A stretch of DNA of 64,000 nucleotides from UMGS1696 sp963643035 (lineage in GTDB: Bacteria > Bacillota > Clostridia > Oscillospirales > CAG-272): the NCBI GenBank assembly GCA_963643035.1, contig CAVIKO010000004.1:21289-85288 (forward strand). Reading direction: 5' to 3'. The number at the start of each line of letters is the position of its first letter. The first letter of the stretch is position 1. The translations under genes were made by a program, and so were the position numbers. The notes below the pieces were generated by a model, which was given only the letters and a program-made list of their open reading frames with translations, was not told the DNA's origin and did not search any database. This document shows positions 50,741 through 59,149 of this stretch, piece after piece.

Positions 50741-51346
50741 ATGGAAAAGGTAAGGATAGCGGTGTTCGTGTCCGGCGGTGGGACGAATTTGCAAGCAATC
50801 CTCGATGCGTCGGACAGAGGAGAATTGCCGCACGGAGAGATTTCCCTGGTGCTGTCGTCCAAGCCCGGTGTATACGCGTTGGAACGGGCGAAAAACCACA
50901 ACGTTCCCGCTGTGGTGGTCAACCGCAAAGAGGCTGGCGATCGGTTTGAAGCGGAGATCGAGCGGTATCTTACGGCATACGGAATTGAGATGATCGTTTT
51001 GGCGGGCTTTATGAGCATTCTGTCGGCAGATTTCACGGGCAGATGGGACAAGCGGATCATTAATGTGCATCCCGCACTGATTCCGTCGTTCTGCGGCAAG
51101 GGATACTGGGGACTGCACGTACATGAGGCAGCTCTGGCATACGGCGTCAAGGTGACAGGCGCAACAGTGCATTACGTAAACGCGATCCCGGACGGTGGGC
51201 AGATCCTTTTGCAAAAGGCAGTTGACGTACACGAGGGAGACACGCCGGAGATGCTTCAACGGCGCGTGATGGAAGAAGCGGAGTGGATCCTCCTGCCGCG
51301 TGCCTGTGAGATGGTGGCGGAGCGGATCTATGGCGAGAGAAAGTGA
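50741..51346 (+). CDS. purN: Phosphoribosylglycinamide formyltransferase
   Basis: A 201-residue GAR transformylase that moves a formyl group from 10-formyl-THF to GAR. VFVSGGGTNLQAI is the N-terminal phosphate loop, and INVHPALIPSF supplies the catalytic Asn and His; VTGATVHYVNAIPDGG holds the catalytic Asp. The order matches PurN, not formate-dependent PurT. It overlaps a potential GTG of the next gene by four bases. Confidence 0.96.
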   Translation: MEKVRIAVFVSGGGTNLQAILDASDRGELPHGEISLVLSSKPGVYALERAKNHNVPAVVVNRKEAGDRFEAEIERYLTAYGIEMIVLAGFMSILSADFTGRWDKRIINVHPALIPSFCGKGYWGLHVHEAALAYGVKVTGATVHYVNAIPDGGQILLQKAVDVHEGDTPEMLQRRVMEEAEWILLPRACEMVAERIYGERK

Positions 51347-51357
51347 GGAAGGACAGG

Positions 51358-52089
51358 ATGAACGTATATAAGATACACGAGATAGCGGACGTACTCTCCG
51401 GAAATCCCTACGTGGGACGCGGAATTATGCTCGGTAAGACGGCGGACAGCAGATTTGGTGCGGTGGCGTATTTCATCATGGGAAGAAGCGCGAACAGCCG
51501 GAACCGTGTGTTTTTGGAAGAGGGCAGGGACGTGCGGACGTACCCCTTTGACGTATCCCGCGTGGAGGATCCGTCGCTCATCATCTACTATCCGGTGCGG
51601 GATCTCGGGAAACTGCTCGTTGTGACAAACGGCGACCAGACGGATACGGTGAAAAAGCATATCCTGATGGGCGGCACATTCGCATCTGCTTTGGAAACGC
51701 GGGAATTTGAGCCGGACGCGCCGAACTATACCCCCCGGATCAGCGGCATCTGCTATTTCGGTGACGGCGATATGCGGTACCAGTTGCACATCTGCAAGTC
51801 CATCGACGAAGACGGCAGCGACTGCGTACGCGAGCTGTTCACATATCCGGCGAAGGCGGGACTGGGGCATTTCCTGCATACCTATGTAACGGACGGCAAT
51901 CCGATTCCAACGTTTGTGGGTGAGCCGGAACGTGTTGCTATCCCGGATACCATCGACGAATTTACCGCCGCGATTTGGGATAATCTCAATGAGACGAACA
52001 AGATCTCACTGTACACGCGCTACGTTGATCTGACCACTGGAGAATACGAGACGCGATTGATCAACAAGAACCGTAAGGACGAGGAATAA
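51358..52089 (+). CDS. IMP cyclohydrolase, PurO-type
   Basis: A 243-residue protein of the archaeal-type IMP cyclohydrolase fold: it begins NVYKIHEIADVLSGNPYVGR and has GIMLGKTADSRFGAVAYFIMGRS and SRNRVFLEE. PurO closes FAICAR to IMP, the last step of the pathway. Its place directly before an AICAR formyltransferase that lacks a cyclohydrolase domain supports the role. ATG at 51358 is preceded by GGAAGGA. Confidence 0.82.
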   Translation: MNVYKIHEIADVLSGNPYVGRGIMLGKTADSRFGAVAYFIMGRSANSRNRVFLEEGRDVRTYPFDVSRVEDPSLIIYYPVRDLGKLLVVTNGDQTDTVKKHILMGGTFASALETREFEPDAPNYTPRISGICYFGDGDMRYQLHICKSIDEDGSDCVRELFTYPAKAGLGHFLHTYVTDGNPIPTFVGEPERVAIPDTIDEFTAAIWDNLNETNKISLYTRYVDLTTGEYETRLINKNRKDEE

Positions 52090-52101
52090 GGAGAGAATCG
52101 T

Positions 52102-53286
52102 ATGAAAGAATTTGCATTGAAATACGGCTGTAACCCGAATCAGAAGCCCGCGCGCATTTTTATGAAAAACGGCTCCGATCTGCCCATCGAGATTCTGAAC
52201 GGCAGACCGGGCTACATCAATTTTCTCGACGCGTTCAACAGTTGGCAGCTTGTAAAGGAACTGAAGGAAGCGACGGGAATGGTCTGCGCAACGTCCTTCA
52301 AGCATGTATCGCCGACCTCCGCCGCACTGGGACTGCCGCTGGACGAGGCGATGCAGAAAATGTGTTTTGTGGACGACATAGAGGGACTGAACGATTCTCC
52401 GCTTGCCTGCGCGTATGCGCGTGCGAGAGGGACGGATCGTATGTCCTCGTTCGGTGACTGGATTGCGCTGTCCGATGTATGTGATGTAACGACGGCAAAA
52501 CTCATCAAGCGAGAGGTATCGGACGGAATCATCGCGCCCGGCTATGAGCCGGAGGCATTGGAGATTCTGAAATCGAAGAAGAAGGGAAACTACAACATCG
52601 TCTCGATCGATCCCACATACATCCCGGATCCGGTGGAGACAAAAGAGGTCTACGGTGTCACGTTTGAACAGGGCAGAAATGACTATCGTGTGACTCCGGA
52701 GGCTCTTAACAACATTGTGACGGCGGCAGGCGAGATTCCGGCATCCGGCAAGCGGGATCTGACCGTTGCGTTGATCACGCTGAAATACACGCAGTCGAAT
52801 TCAGTATGCTATGCTGTGGATGGGCAGGCGATCGGTGTGGGCGCCGGGCAGCAGTCGCGGATCCATTGTACGAGACTGGCGGGTAACAAAGCGGATATTT
52901 GGCATCTGCGCCGGCATCCGAAGGTTCTGGCGCTGCCGTTTCTTCCCACGCTCGGCAGACCGGATCGCGACAATGTGATCGACGTTTATATATCCGATCA
53001 GAGCGAGGATGTGCTGGGTGCGGACGTATGGCAGCAGTACTTCACAGTTCGACCGGAGGAACTGACACGTGAGGAAAAGCGGGCGTATCTCTCCGGTATT
53101 ACAGGTGTATCCCTTGCTTCCGATGCGTTTTTCCCGTTCGGAGACAACATTGAACGCGCACGCCGCAGCGGCGTATCCTACATTGCGGAGCCGGGCGGTA
53201 GCGTTCGGGACGACCAGGTCATCGAAACCTGCAACAAATACGGCATTGCCATGTGCTTCACTGGTATGCGCCTCTTCCACCATTGA
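52102..53286 (+). CDS. AICAR formyltransferase, stand-alone (PurH C-terminal domain type)
   Basis: A 394-residue AICAR transformylase. The catalytic Lys-His pair is in TSFKHVSP (about 64-71), and YTQSNSVCYAVDGQAIGVGAGQQSR is the cofactor-binding region. No N-terminal MGS-like IMP cyclohydrolase domain is present: canonical PurH is about 510-530 residues and opens with that domain. The PurO-like protein just upstream supplies the missing activity. Start at 52102 with AAGGAGAG upstream. C-terminal GVSYIAEPGGSVRDD is typical of the family. Confidence 0.88.
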   Translation: MKEFALKYGCNPNQKPARIFMKNGSDLPIEILNGRPGYINFLDAFNSWQLVKELKEATGMVCATSFKHVSPTSAALGLPLDEAMQKMCFVDDIEGLNDSPLACAYARARGTDRMSSFGDWIALSDVCDVTTAKLIKREVSDGIIAPGYEPEALEILKSKKKGNYNIVSIDPTYIPDPVETKEVYGVTFEQGRNDYRVTPEALNNIVTAAGEIPASGKRDLTVALITLKYTQSNSVCYAVDGQAIGVGAGQQSRIHCTRLAGNKADIWHLRRHPKVLALPFLPTLGRPDRDNVIDVYISDQSEDVLGADVWQQYFTVRPEELTREEKRAYLSGITGVSLASDAFFPFGDNIERARRSGVSYIAEPGGSVRDDQVIETCNKYGIAMCFTGMRLFHH

Positions 53287-53436
53287 GGGATGAGAGAAAA
53301 CGAGGGAACGAGGACGTTTCTTGAAAGAAGCTTAGCAAGAACGTTATAAAAAGGGACTGGATATGGTCTGTGCAGGTCTGTTTTTGACTGCGCTGGCTTT
53401 AGGTCGCTGTTTATTGTCGGAAAGGTTGGAATCTAT

Positions 53437-54717
53437 ATGACGATTCTTTTGATTGGTTCCGGTGGGCGGGAGCATGCGATTCTCTCTAAGATTGCCTGCT
53501 CCCCTTTGGCGGACAAAATATACGCACTGCCGGGGAACGGCGGGATGACCACACTTGCGGAATGTGTGCCGATTGGTGTGAAGGACATTCCGGCGATCGT
53601 GGATTTTGCAAAGACGCACGCGGTGGATTTTGCGATCGTAGCACCCGATGATCCGCTGGTGCTCGGTTTGGTGGACGCACTGAATACAGTCGGGATTCCA
53701 TGCTTTGGACCGACGAAGGCAGCGGCGGAAATCGAGGGGAGCAAGGTATTCTCGAAAAATCTGATGAAAAAATACGGTATCCCGACAGCGGCATACGAGG
53801 TATTTGACGATATTGACCGCGCGATGGCGTATGTCCAGACCGCTCCTGTGCCGCTTGTGGTGAAGGCGGACGGCTTGGCACTCGGTAAGGGTGTGCTGAT
53901 CTGTCAGACCCGTTCGGAGGCGGAGGATGCGCTCCGGGAGATCATGGCGAACAAGATTTTCGGCGCGTCGGGAAACCGTGTGGTGATTGAGGAATTTTTG
54001 GAGGGACCGGAGGTATCCGTACTTTCATTCACGGACGGAAAGGTAGTCGTTCCGATGGTGTCCTCGATGGATCACAAGCGCGCGGGCGATCATGACACGG
54101 GGCTGAACACAGGTGGTATGGGCACGGTGGCACCGAATCCGTACTACACACCGGAGATTGCCGCAGAGTGCATGGAGAAGATTTTCCTGCCGACGATAGA
54201 CGCGATGAACCGGGAAGGGCGTACCTTCAAAGGCTGTCTCTATTTTGGACTGATGCTGACTAAGGATGGACCTCGGGTGATTGAATACAACTGTCGGTTC
54301 GGCGATCCTGAGACGCAGGTGGTGCTGCCGCTTTTGGAGACGGATTTACTCACCATCATGCGCGCGGTGGCGGACGAGCGGTTATCCGAGGTGGAAGTGC
54401 GTTTCTCGAACAAGCACGCATGCTGTGTGATTCTGGCGTCCAAGGGCTATCCGCAGAAATACGAGACGGGGTATCCGATCTCGTCCCCGGAAAAGCTGCC
54501 CCACGGTGCGGAGATTTTCTATGCCGGTGTAAAACGGAGAGACGACGGTGTTCTTGTGACAGGCGGCGGTCGGGTACTCGGCGTAACTGCCGTAGCGGAT
54601 ACGCTTGGCAGGGCGATTGAAAACGCGTATGCGGCGGCGGACACGGTAACATTTGAAAACGCCTACAGACGGAGCGATATCGGCACACGGGCAATGCAGG
54701 CGGCGGGAGAAAAATAA
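53437..54717 (+). CDS. purD: Phosphoribosylamine-glycine ligase
   Basis: A 426-residue ATP-grasp enzyme joining glycine to phosphoribosylamine. ILLIGSGGREHAI is the N-terminal Rossmann-like loop; ATP-grasp signatures VVKADGLALGKGV, RAGDHDTGLNTGGMGT and VIEYNCRFGDPETQ are intact. GGAAAGG precedes the ATG. The 150-base gap before it holds a bulged ACGTT(T)CTTG/CAAGAACGT hairpin at 53314-53344 without a U-run. Confidence 0.97.
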   Translation: MTILLIGSGGREHAILSKIACSPLADKIYALPGNGGMTTLAECVPIGVKDIPAIVDFAKTHAVDFAIVAPDDPLVLGLVDALNTVGIPCFGPTKAAAEIEGSKVFSKNLMKKYGIPTAAYEVFDDIDRAMAYVQTAPVPLVVKADGLALGKGVLICQTRSEAEDALREIMANKIFGASGNRVVIEEFLEGPEVSVLSFTDGKVVVPMVSSMDHKRAGDHDTGLNTGGMGTVAPNPYYTPEIAAECMEKIFLPTIDAMNREGRTFKGCLYFGLMLTKDGPRVIEYNCRFGDPETQVVLPLLETDLLTIMRAVADERLSEVEVRFSNKHACCVILASKGYPQKYETGYPISSPEKLPHGAEIFYAGVKRRDDGVLVTGGGRVLGVTAVADTLGRAIENAYAAADTVTFENAYRRSDIGTRAMQAAGEK

Positions 54718-54718
54718 G

Positions 54719-57700
54719 ATGGTATTTAGAGTATATGTAGAAAAGCGTCCGGGACTGGCGGTGGAGGCATCGTCCCTTTTGTCGGACATCCGTCATTTTT
54801 TGGGCATCACATCGGTCACGGAGTTGCGTCTTCTGAATCGTTACGATGTGGAGAATATCGATCGCGCGTTATTTGACGAAGCAAGGACGACGGTGTTCAG
54901 CGAGCCGCAGGTGGATGTGACCTATGACGTGCTGCCCATGGCGGATCACGTATTTGGTGTAGAGTATCTGCCCGGTCAGTACGACCAGAGAGCGGATTCG
55001 GCGGCACAGTGTATCCAGATCATCTCCCAAAAGCCCCGCCCGACGGTACGTACGGCGAAGATCTATCTCATAAACGGAAATCCGACTGCAGACGAGCTTG
55101 CAACAATCCGGAAATACGTCATCAACCCGGTGGAGGCGCGTGAGGCGGAGCTCTCCGAGAAGAAAACGCTGGAAACGAAATATGATATACCGGCAGACGT
55201 AGCGGTGATGGACGGTTTCCTCGCTCTGGATCGAGACGGATTGGCGGCGTTTGTGAAGAAATACGGATTGGCGATGGATACGGACGATCTCGCGTTCCTG
55301 CAGGCGTATTTCCGCACGGAGAACCGTGAGCCGACGATCACGGAGATCCGTATGACGGATACATACTGGTCGGATCACTGCCGCCATACAACGTTTCTCA
55401 CCACCATCGACGATGTGCAGTTTGACGATCCTCTCCTTTCCGCTGCGTTCACACGGTACAAGGCACTCCGGCAGAAGCTAGGCAGAGAAAAAAAGCCGAT
55501 GAATCTGATGGACATCGGGACAATCGCGGCAAAAGCACTCAAGGCGGACGGACGGTTGACCAAACTCGATGAATCCGAGGAAATCAATGCTTGCACTGTG
55601 AAGATGGACGTGACCGTGGACGGCAAAACGGAGCCATGGCTTCTGTTATTCAAGAACGAGACGCACAACCATCCGACGGAGATCGAGCCGTTCGGCGGCG
55701 CGGCGACCTGTATCGGCGGCGCGATCCGGGATCCGCTGTCCGGCAGATCGTATGTATACGCCGCAATGCGTGTGACTGGAGCGGCCGATCCGACCAGACC
55801 TGTTGCGGATACGATTCCGGGCAAGCTCCCGCAGAAAAAGCTCGTAACGACGGCGGCGGCAGGCTATTCCTCCTACGGCAACCAGATCGGACTGGCGACA
55901 GGACAGGTGGATGAGCTGTACCACGACGGCTATATGGCGAAGCGAATGGAGATCGGCGCAGTGATTGCGGCGACACCGGCGGATCATGTGCGACGCGAAT
56001 GTCCGGCTCCCGGCGATATTGTGATCCTACTCGGCGGACGAACCGGACGGGATGGCTGCGGCGGTGCGACAGGCTCCTCAAAATCGCACGACCTGCATTC
56101 CCTCGAAAGCTGTGGCGCGGAGGTACAAAAGGGAAATGCGCCGGAGGAGAGAAAGCTGCAGCGGCTCTTCCGCAGAGGGGACGCGGCGCGTCTCATCAAA
56201 CGGTGCAATGACTTTGGCGCGGGCGGCGTATCGGTGGCGATCGGTGAGCTGGCGGACGGACTGCGAATCGACCTTGATCGGGTGCCGAAGAAGTACGACG
56301 GGTTGGACGGAACGGAGCTTGCCATAAGCGAATCGCAGGAAAGAATGGCGGTCGTGGTGGCACCAGAGGATGCGGAAAAGTTCTGCGCCCTCGCTGAGAG
56401 TGAAAATCTGGAGGCGACCGTTGTGGCGACCGTCACGGCGGATCCGAGACTGGTGATGACGTGGCGCGGCAAGACCATCGTAGACGTATCACGGGAATTT
56501 CTCTCCTCCAACGGTGCGGAAAAGCATATTTCCATCACACCGGAGAAGCCGCAGGCGTTCGGCAAAGCGATCCCCACGGATTTTGCCTCCGGTATGCGCG
56601 CCCTTGCGTCCGATCTGAACGTATGCTCCCGCCGCGGTCTGTCTGAGCGGTTTGACTCCACCATCGGTGCGGGTACCGTTGTGATGCCGTTTGGCGGAAA
56701 ATACCAGGATACCCCGGTGCAGGCGATGATCCATAAGATCTCTACGGAGCATGGGGACACCGACACCGTATCGTATATGGCATGGGGCTACAATCCGTAT
56801 ATCGCGGAGAAATCCCCCTACCACGGCGCGTATCTCGCAGTCATTGAATCGCTCTCGAAGCTGATCGCTGCCGGTGCATCATATGAGGATGTGTACCTGA
56901 CATTTCAGGAATATTTTGAAAAGCCCGGTCACGACGGAAAACGTTGGGGACAGCCGCTGTCTGCGCTGCTTGGCGCCCTGGATGCACAGATGGCGATGGG
57001 CGTGGCTGCGATCGGTGGAAAGGATTCCATGTCCGGCAGCTTTGAGCAGCTTGACGTGCCGCCCACACTCGTATCCTTTGCCGTGACGACCGATAAGATT
57101 ACCTCTGTGGTCACGCCGGAATTTAAGAAACCGGACGCGAACGTGTACCTCCTGCGCCCGACTTATGGGGAAAACGGACTTCCGGACGCGGATTCTCTGC
57201 GCGCTCTTTTTGCTGCTGTACATGCCCTTGCGGCATCCGGCAAGGTATCCGCTCTGTACACGCCCGGCTTTGGTGGTATTGCAGAGGCGGTTATGAAGAT
57301 GGCGTTTGGCAACCGGATCGGTTTCTCGTTCGCAGATGCGGACAAAGAGATGTTGTTCGGCTACGCGTATGGCTCCTTTGTTCTGGAAATGGCGGACGAC
57401 ACAGTTCCCGCAGAAGCGATCCTGCTCGGTAGAACGACGGCAGAGTATGCGCTGACCTACGTTGGTGAGACGGTATCCCTTGCGGAGCTGTACAAGGCCT
57501 ATGCGGGACGGCTGGAGAGCGTTTATCCGACAAAGGCGAACGTGGCGCGCACGGACAACGCGGTTCCGACGCTCTCCGCACCGCAGTATACCACAGTCCG
57601 CACCACAGAGAAATTTGCCCGTCCACGCGTGCTGATCCCGGCATTCCCTGGCACCAACTGCGAATACGACACGGCAAAAGCGCTGGAGCGCGCTGGACTG

Positions 57701-58417
57701 GCGCCGGAAATCATGGTTGTCCGCAATCTTACGAGCGAGGCAGTCGCAGCGTCTGTGGAGGCATTTGCAGAAAAGCTACCCCAGAGCCAGGTCGTCTTTA
57801 TTCCGGGTGGCTTTTCCGGCGGTGATGAACCGGATGGCAGCGGCAAATTCATTACGGCGTTCTTCCGCAACGGTATTATCCGCGAACGGACAAACGAGCT
57901 TCTTAAAAACCGCATGGGGCTGATGTGCGGTATCTGCAACGGCTTCCAGGCGATTGTCAAGCTCGGACTGGTTCCGTACGGCGAGATCATAGACACGGAC
58001 GAAAACTGTCCGACGCTGACCTTCAACGAGATCGGACGGCACCAATCCCGCCTTGTGCGCACGCGGATCGCGTCTGCGAAATCCCCGTGGCTGGCAGAAA
58101 CGAAGGTGGGTGAGATCTACAATGTCGCGATCTCCCACGGAGAAGGTCGATTCATCGCGCCTCAGGCGGTACTCGACCGTCTGGTCGCAAACGGACAGAT
58201 CGCTACACAGTACGTCGATCCGGACGGATGTGCGACGATGGATATCGACTACAACCCGAACGGTTCACTCCTTGCCATTGAGGGAATCACCTCCCCGGAC
58301 GGCAGAGTGTTCGGCAAGATGGGTCACTCCGAGCGGTACAACGCAGGGTTGTACCAGAATGTACCTGGCAGCTACGACATGGGGATGTTCGTCGCTGCAC
58401 GGAAGTACTTTGGATAA
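54719..58417 (+). CDS. purL: Phosphoribosylformylglycinamidine synthase, single-chain
   Basis: A 1232-residue large PurL combining the functions that most Bacillus species split into PurS, PurQ and PurL. It makes FGAM from FGAR, ATP and glutamine. Order: PurS-like N-terminus (1-150), linker and the first AIRS-like half (TDTYWSDHCRHTTF; NETHNHPTEIEPFGGAAT), the second half (AIGGKDSMSG), then a C-terminal class I glutaminase with nucleophile Cys in CGICNGFQ. The ATG begins 1 base after the purD stop, with GGGAGA inside purD. Confidence 0.95.
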   Translation: MVFRVYVEKRPGLAVEASSLLSDIRHFLGITSVTELRLLNRYDVENIDRALFDEARTTVFSEPQVDVTYDVLPMADHVFGVEYLPGQYDQRADSAAQCIQIISQKPRPTVRTAKIYLINGNPTADELATIRKYVINPVEAREAELSEKKTLETKYDIPADVAVMDGFLALDRDGLAAFVKKYGLAMDTDDLAFLQAYFRTENREPTITEIRMTDTYWSDHCRHTTFLTTIDDVQFDDPLLSAAFTRYKALRQKLGREKKPMNLMDIGTIAAKALKADGRLTKLDESEEINACTVKMDVTVDGKTEPWLLLFKNETHNHPTEIEPFGGAATCIGGAIRDPLSGRSYVYAAMRVTGAADPTRPVADTIPGKLPQKKLVTTAAAGYSSYGNQIGLATGQVDELYHDGYMAKRMEIGAVIAATPADHVRRECPAPGDIVILLGGRTGRDGCGGATGSSKSHDLHSLESCGAEVQKGNAPEERKLQRLFRRGDAARLIKRCNDFGAGGVSVAIGELADGLRIDLDRVPKKYDGLDGTELAISESQERMAVVVAPEDAEKFCALAESENLEATVVATVTADPRLVMTWRGKTIVDVSREFLSSNGAEKHISITPEKPQAFGKAIPTDFASGMRALASDLNVCSRRGLSERFDSTIGAGTVVMPFGGKYQDTPVQAMIHKISTEHGDTDTVSYMAWGYNPYIAEKSPYHGAYLAVIESLSKLIAAGASYEDVYLTFQEYFEKPGHDGKRWGQPLSALLGALDAQMAMGVAAIGGKDSMSGSFEQLDVPPTLVSFAVTTDKITSVVTPEFKKPDANVYLLRPTYGENGLPDADSLRALFAAVHALAASGKVSALYTPGFGGIAEAVMKMAFGNRIGFSFADADKEMLFGYAYGSFVLEMADDTVPAEAILLGRTTAEYALTYVGETVSLAELYKAYAGRLESVYPTKANVARTDNAVPTLSAPQYTTVRTTEKFARPRVLIPAFPGTNCEYDTAKALERAGLAPEIMVVRNLTSEAVAASVEAFAEKLPQSQVVFIPGGFSGGDEPDGSGKFITAFFRNGIIRERTNELLKNRMGLMCGICNGFQAIVKLGLVPYGEIIDTDENCPTLTFNEIGRHQSRLVRTRIASAKSPWLAETKVGEIYNVAISHGEGRFIAPQAVLDRLVANGQIATQYVDPDGCATMDIDYNPNGSLLAIEGITSPDGRVFGKMGHSERYNAGLYQNVPGSYDMGMFVAARKYFG

Positions 58418-58421
58418 ATAA

Positions 58422-58469
58422 GAAAAACGGCACCCGGCGGGAGCATTGTCCCAACCGGGTGTCGTTTTT
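58422..58469 (+). terminator. Terminator of the purine operon
   Basis: ACGGCACCCGG (58427-58437) pairs perfectly with CCGGGTGTCGT (58454-58464), followed by TTTTTA. Confidence 0.9.
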
Positions 58470-58486
58470 ATGTGGCTGGTGTTTGT

Positions 58487-58603
58487 TTATTTTCGTTCGT
58501 GCTTGGATGCCGCATCCATGAGATCCTTGGCTTCGCTAGAAGGAAGGATCGCGCCGAAATAGTGGCATGCGCTGAGAACAGACGGTTCGCGTAAATCTGC
58601 CAT
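58487..58603 (-). CDS. Possible short ORF (38 aa), unknown
   Basis: An ATG at 58603 opens MADLREPSVLSACHYFG... and ends in ASKHERK. The sequence looks protein-like, and the frame stays open upstream of the ATG. Another short frame (MAEVALFREIVV..., 22 residues) ends in TGA overlapping this ATG. No homology recognised; only weak AGGA before the start. Could be a gene remnant. The rest of 58465-58719 shows nothing clear. Confidence 0.25.
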   Translation of the reverse strand: MADLREPSVLSACHYFGAILPSSEAKDLMDAASKHERK

Positions 58604-58719
58604 CAGTCCTGCGGAACTCGGAAAAATAAGAGTGGGACTACAATTTCCCGAAAAAGCGCTACTTCCGCCATAAGGTGCGCCTGAAATCGTGAAAAAGTGT
58701 TTTTTCTCGCCAAAATCCC

Positions 58720-58748
58720 TTGACGGCGGAGAAAAAATATGCTATACT
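58720..58748 (+). promoter_or_regulatory. Promoter of T-box transcript
   Basis: TTGACG (58720-58725) and TATACT (58743-58748) with a 17-base spacer, directly upstream of the T-box leader. Confidence 0.8.
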
Positions 58749-58756
58749 AAAATAAA

Positions 58757-59136
58757 TGCGAAGACCGGAAAGAAGTACCGCAGTTTCCGTACCTGCACAG
58801 AGAGCCGACGGCTGGTGGAAGTCGGTGAGAGGAAATAGGGAATACATTCCGTGAGCAGCGCACCAAACGGAATTTTTATGCAGAACCGCACAGGAAGCGA
58901 ATGGCAGAAATGCGGCGGTGAGAAAATCTCAGTAGGCTGCGACGGGACGTTCCCGTTACAGGACAAGGGCATCGGCTGCGCGCTGCTGCGCCGTTTTTCC
59001 ATATCGGCGAATGCGTGATCCTATGTGCCCGACGAGGCTGGCTGTTGTAAGACACCGGCAAAATGAGGTGGTACCACGGTTTATTCCGTCCTCTGTATTT
59101 CATTTGAGATATGCGGGGACTTTTTCTTTTCCCCGC
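58757..59136 (+). promoter_or_regulatory. T-box riboswitch leader, specifier UAC (tyrosine)
   Basis: A ~380-base tRNA-sensing leader. Stem I has CGGAA (58766-58770) and AGTA (58774-58777) opposite GAA-TAC-A-TTCCG, so the specifier is TAC at 58843-58845, a Tyr codon; AGAGAGCC (58799-58806) is the conserved apical part. The T-box TGGTACCACGG (59069-59079) offers UGGU for an ACCA tRNA end, matching discriminator A of tRNA-Tyr. CCGTCCTC pairs either with the antiterminator (GAGG, ACGG) or with GCGGGGAC to form a terminator followed by TTTTTCTTTT. It controls the CoA ligase gene. Confidence 0.9.
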
Positions 59137-59149
59137 GGGGAGGTCAAAT

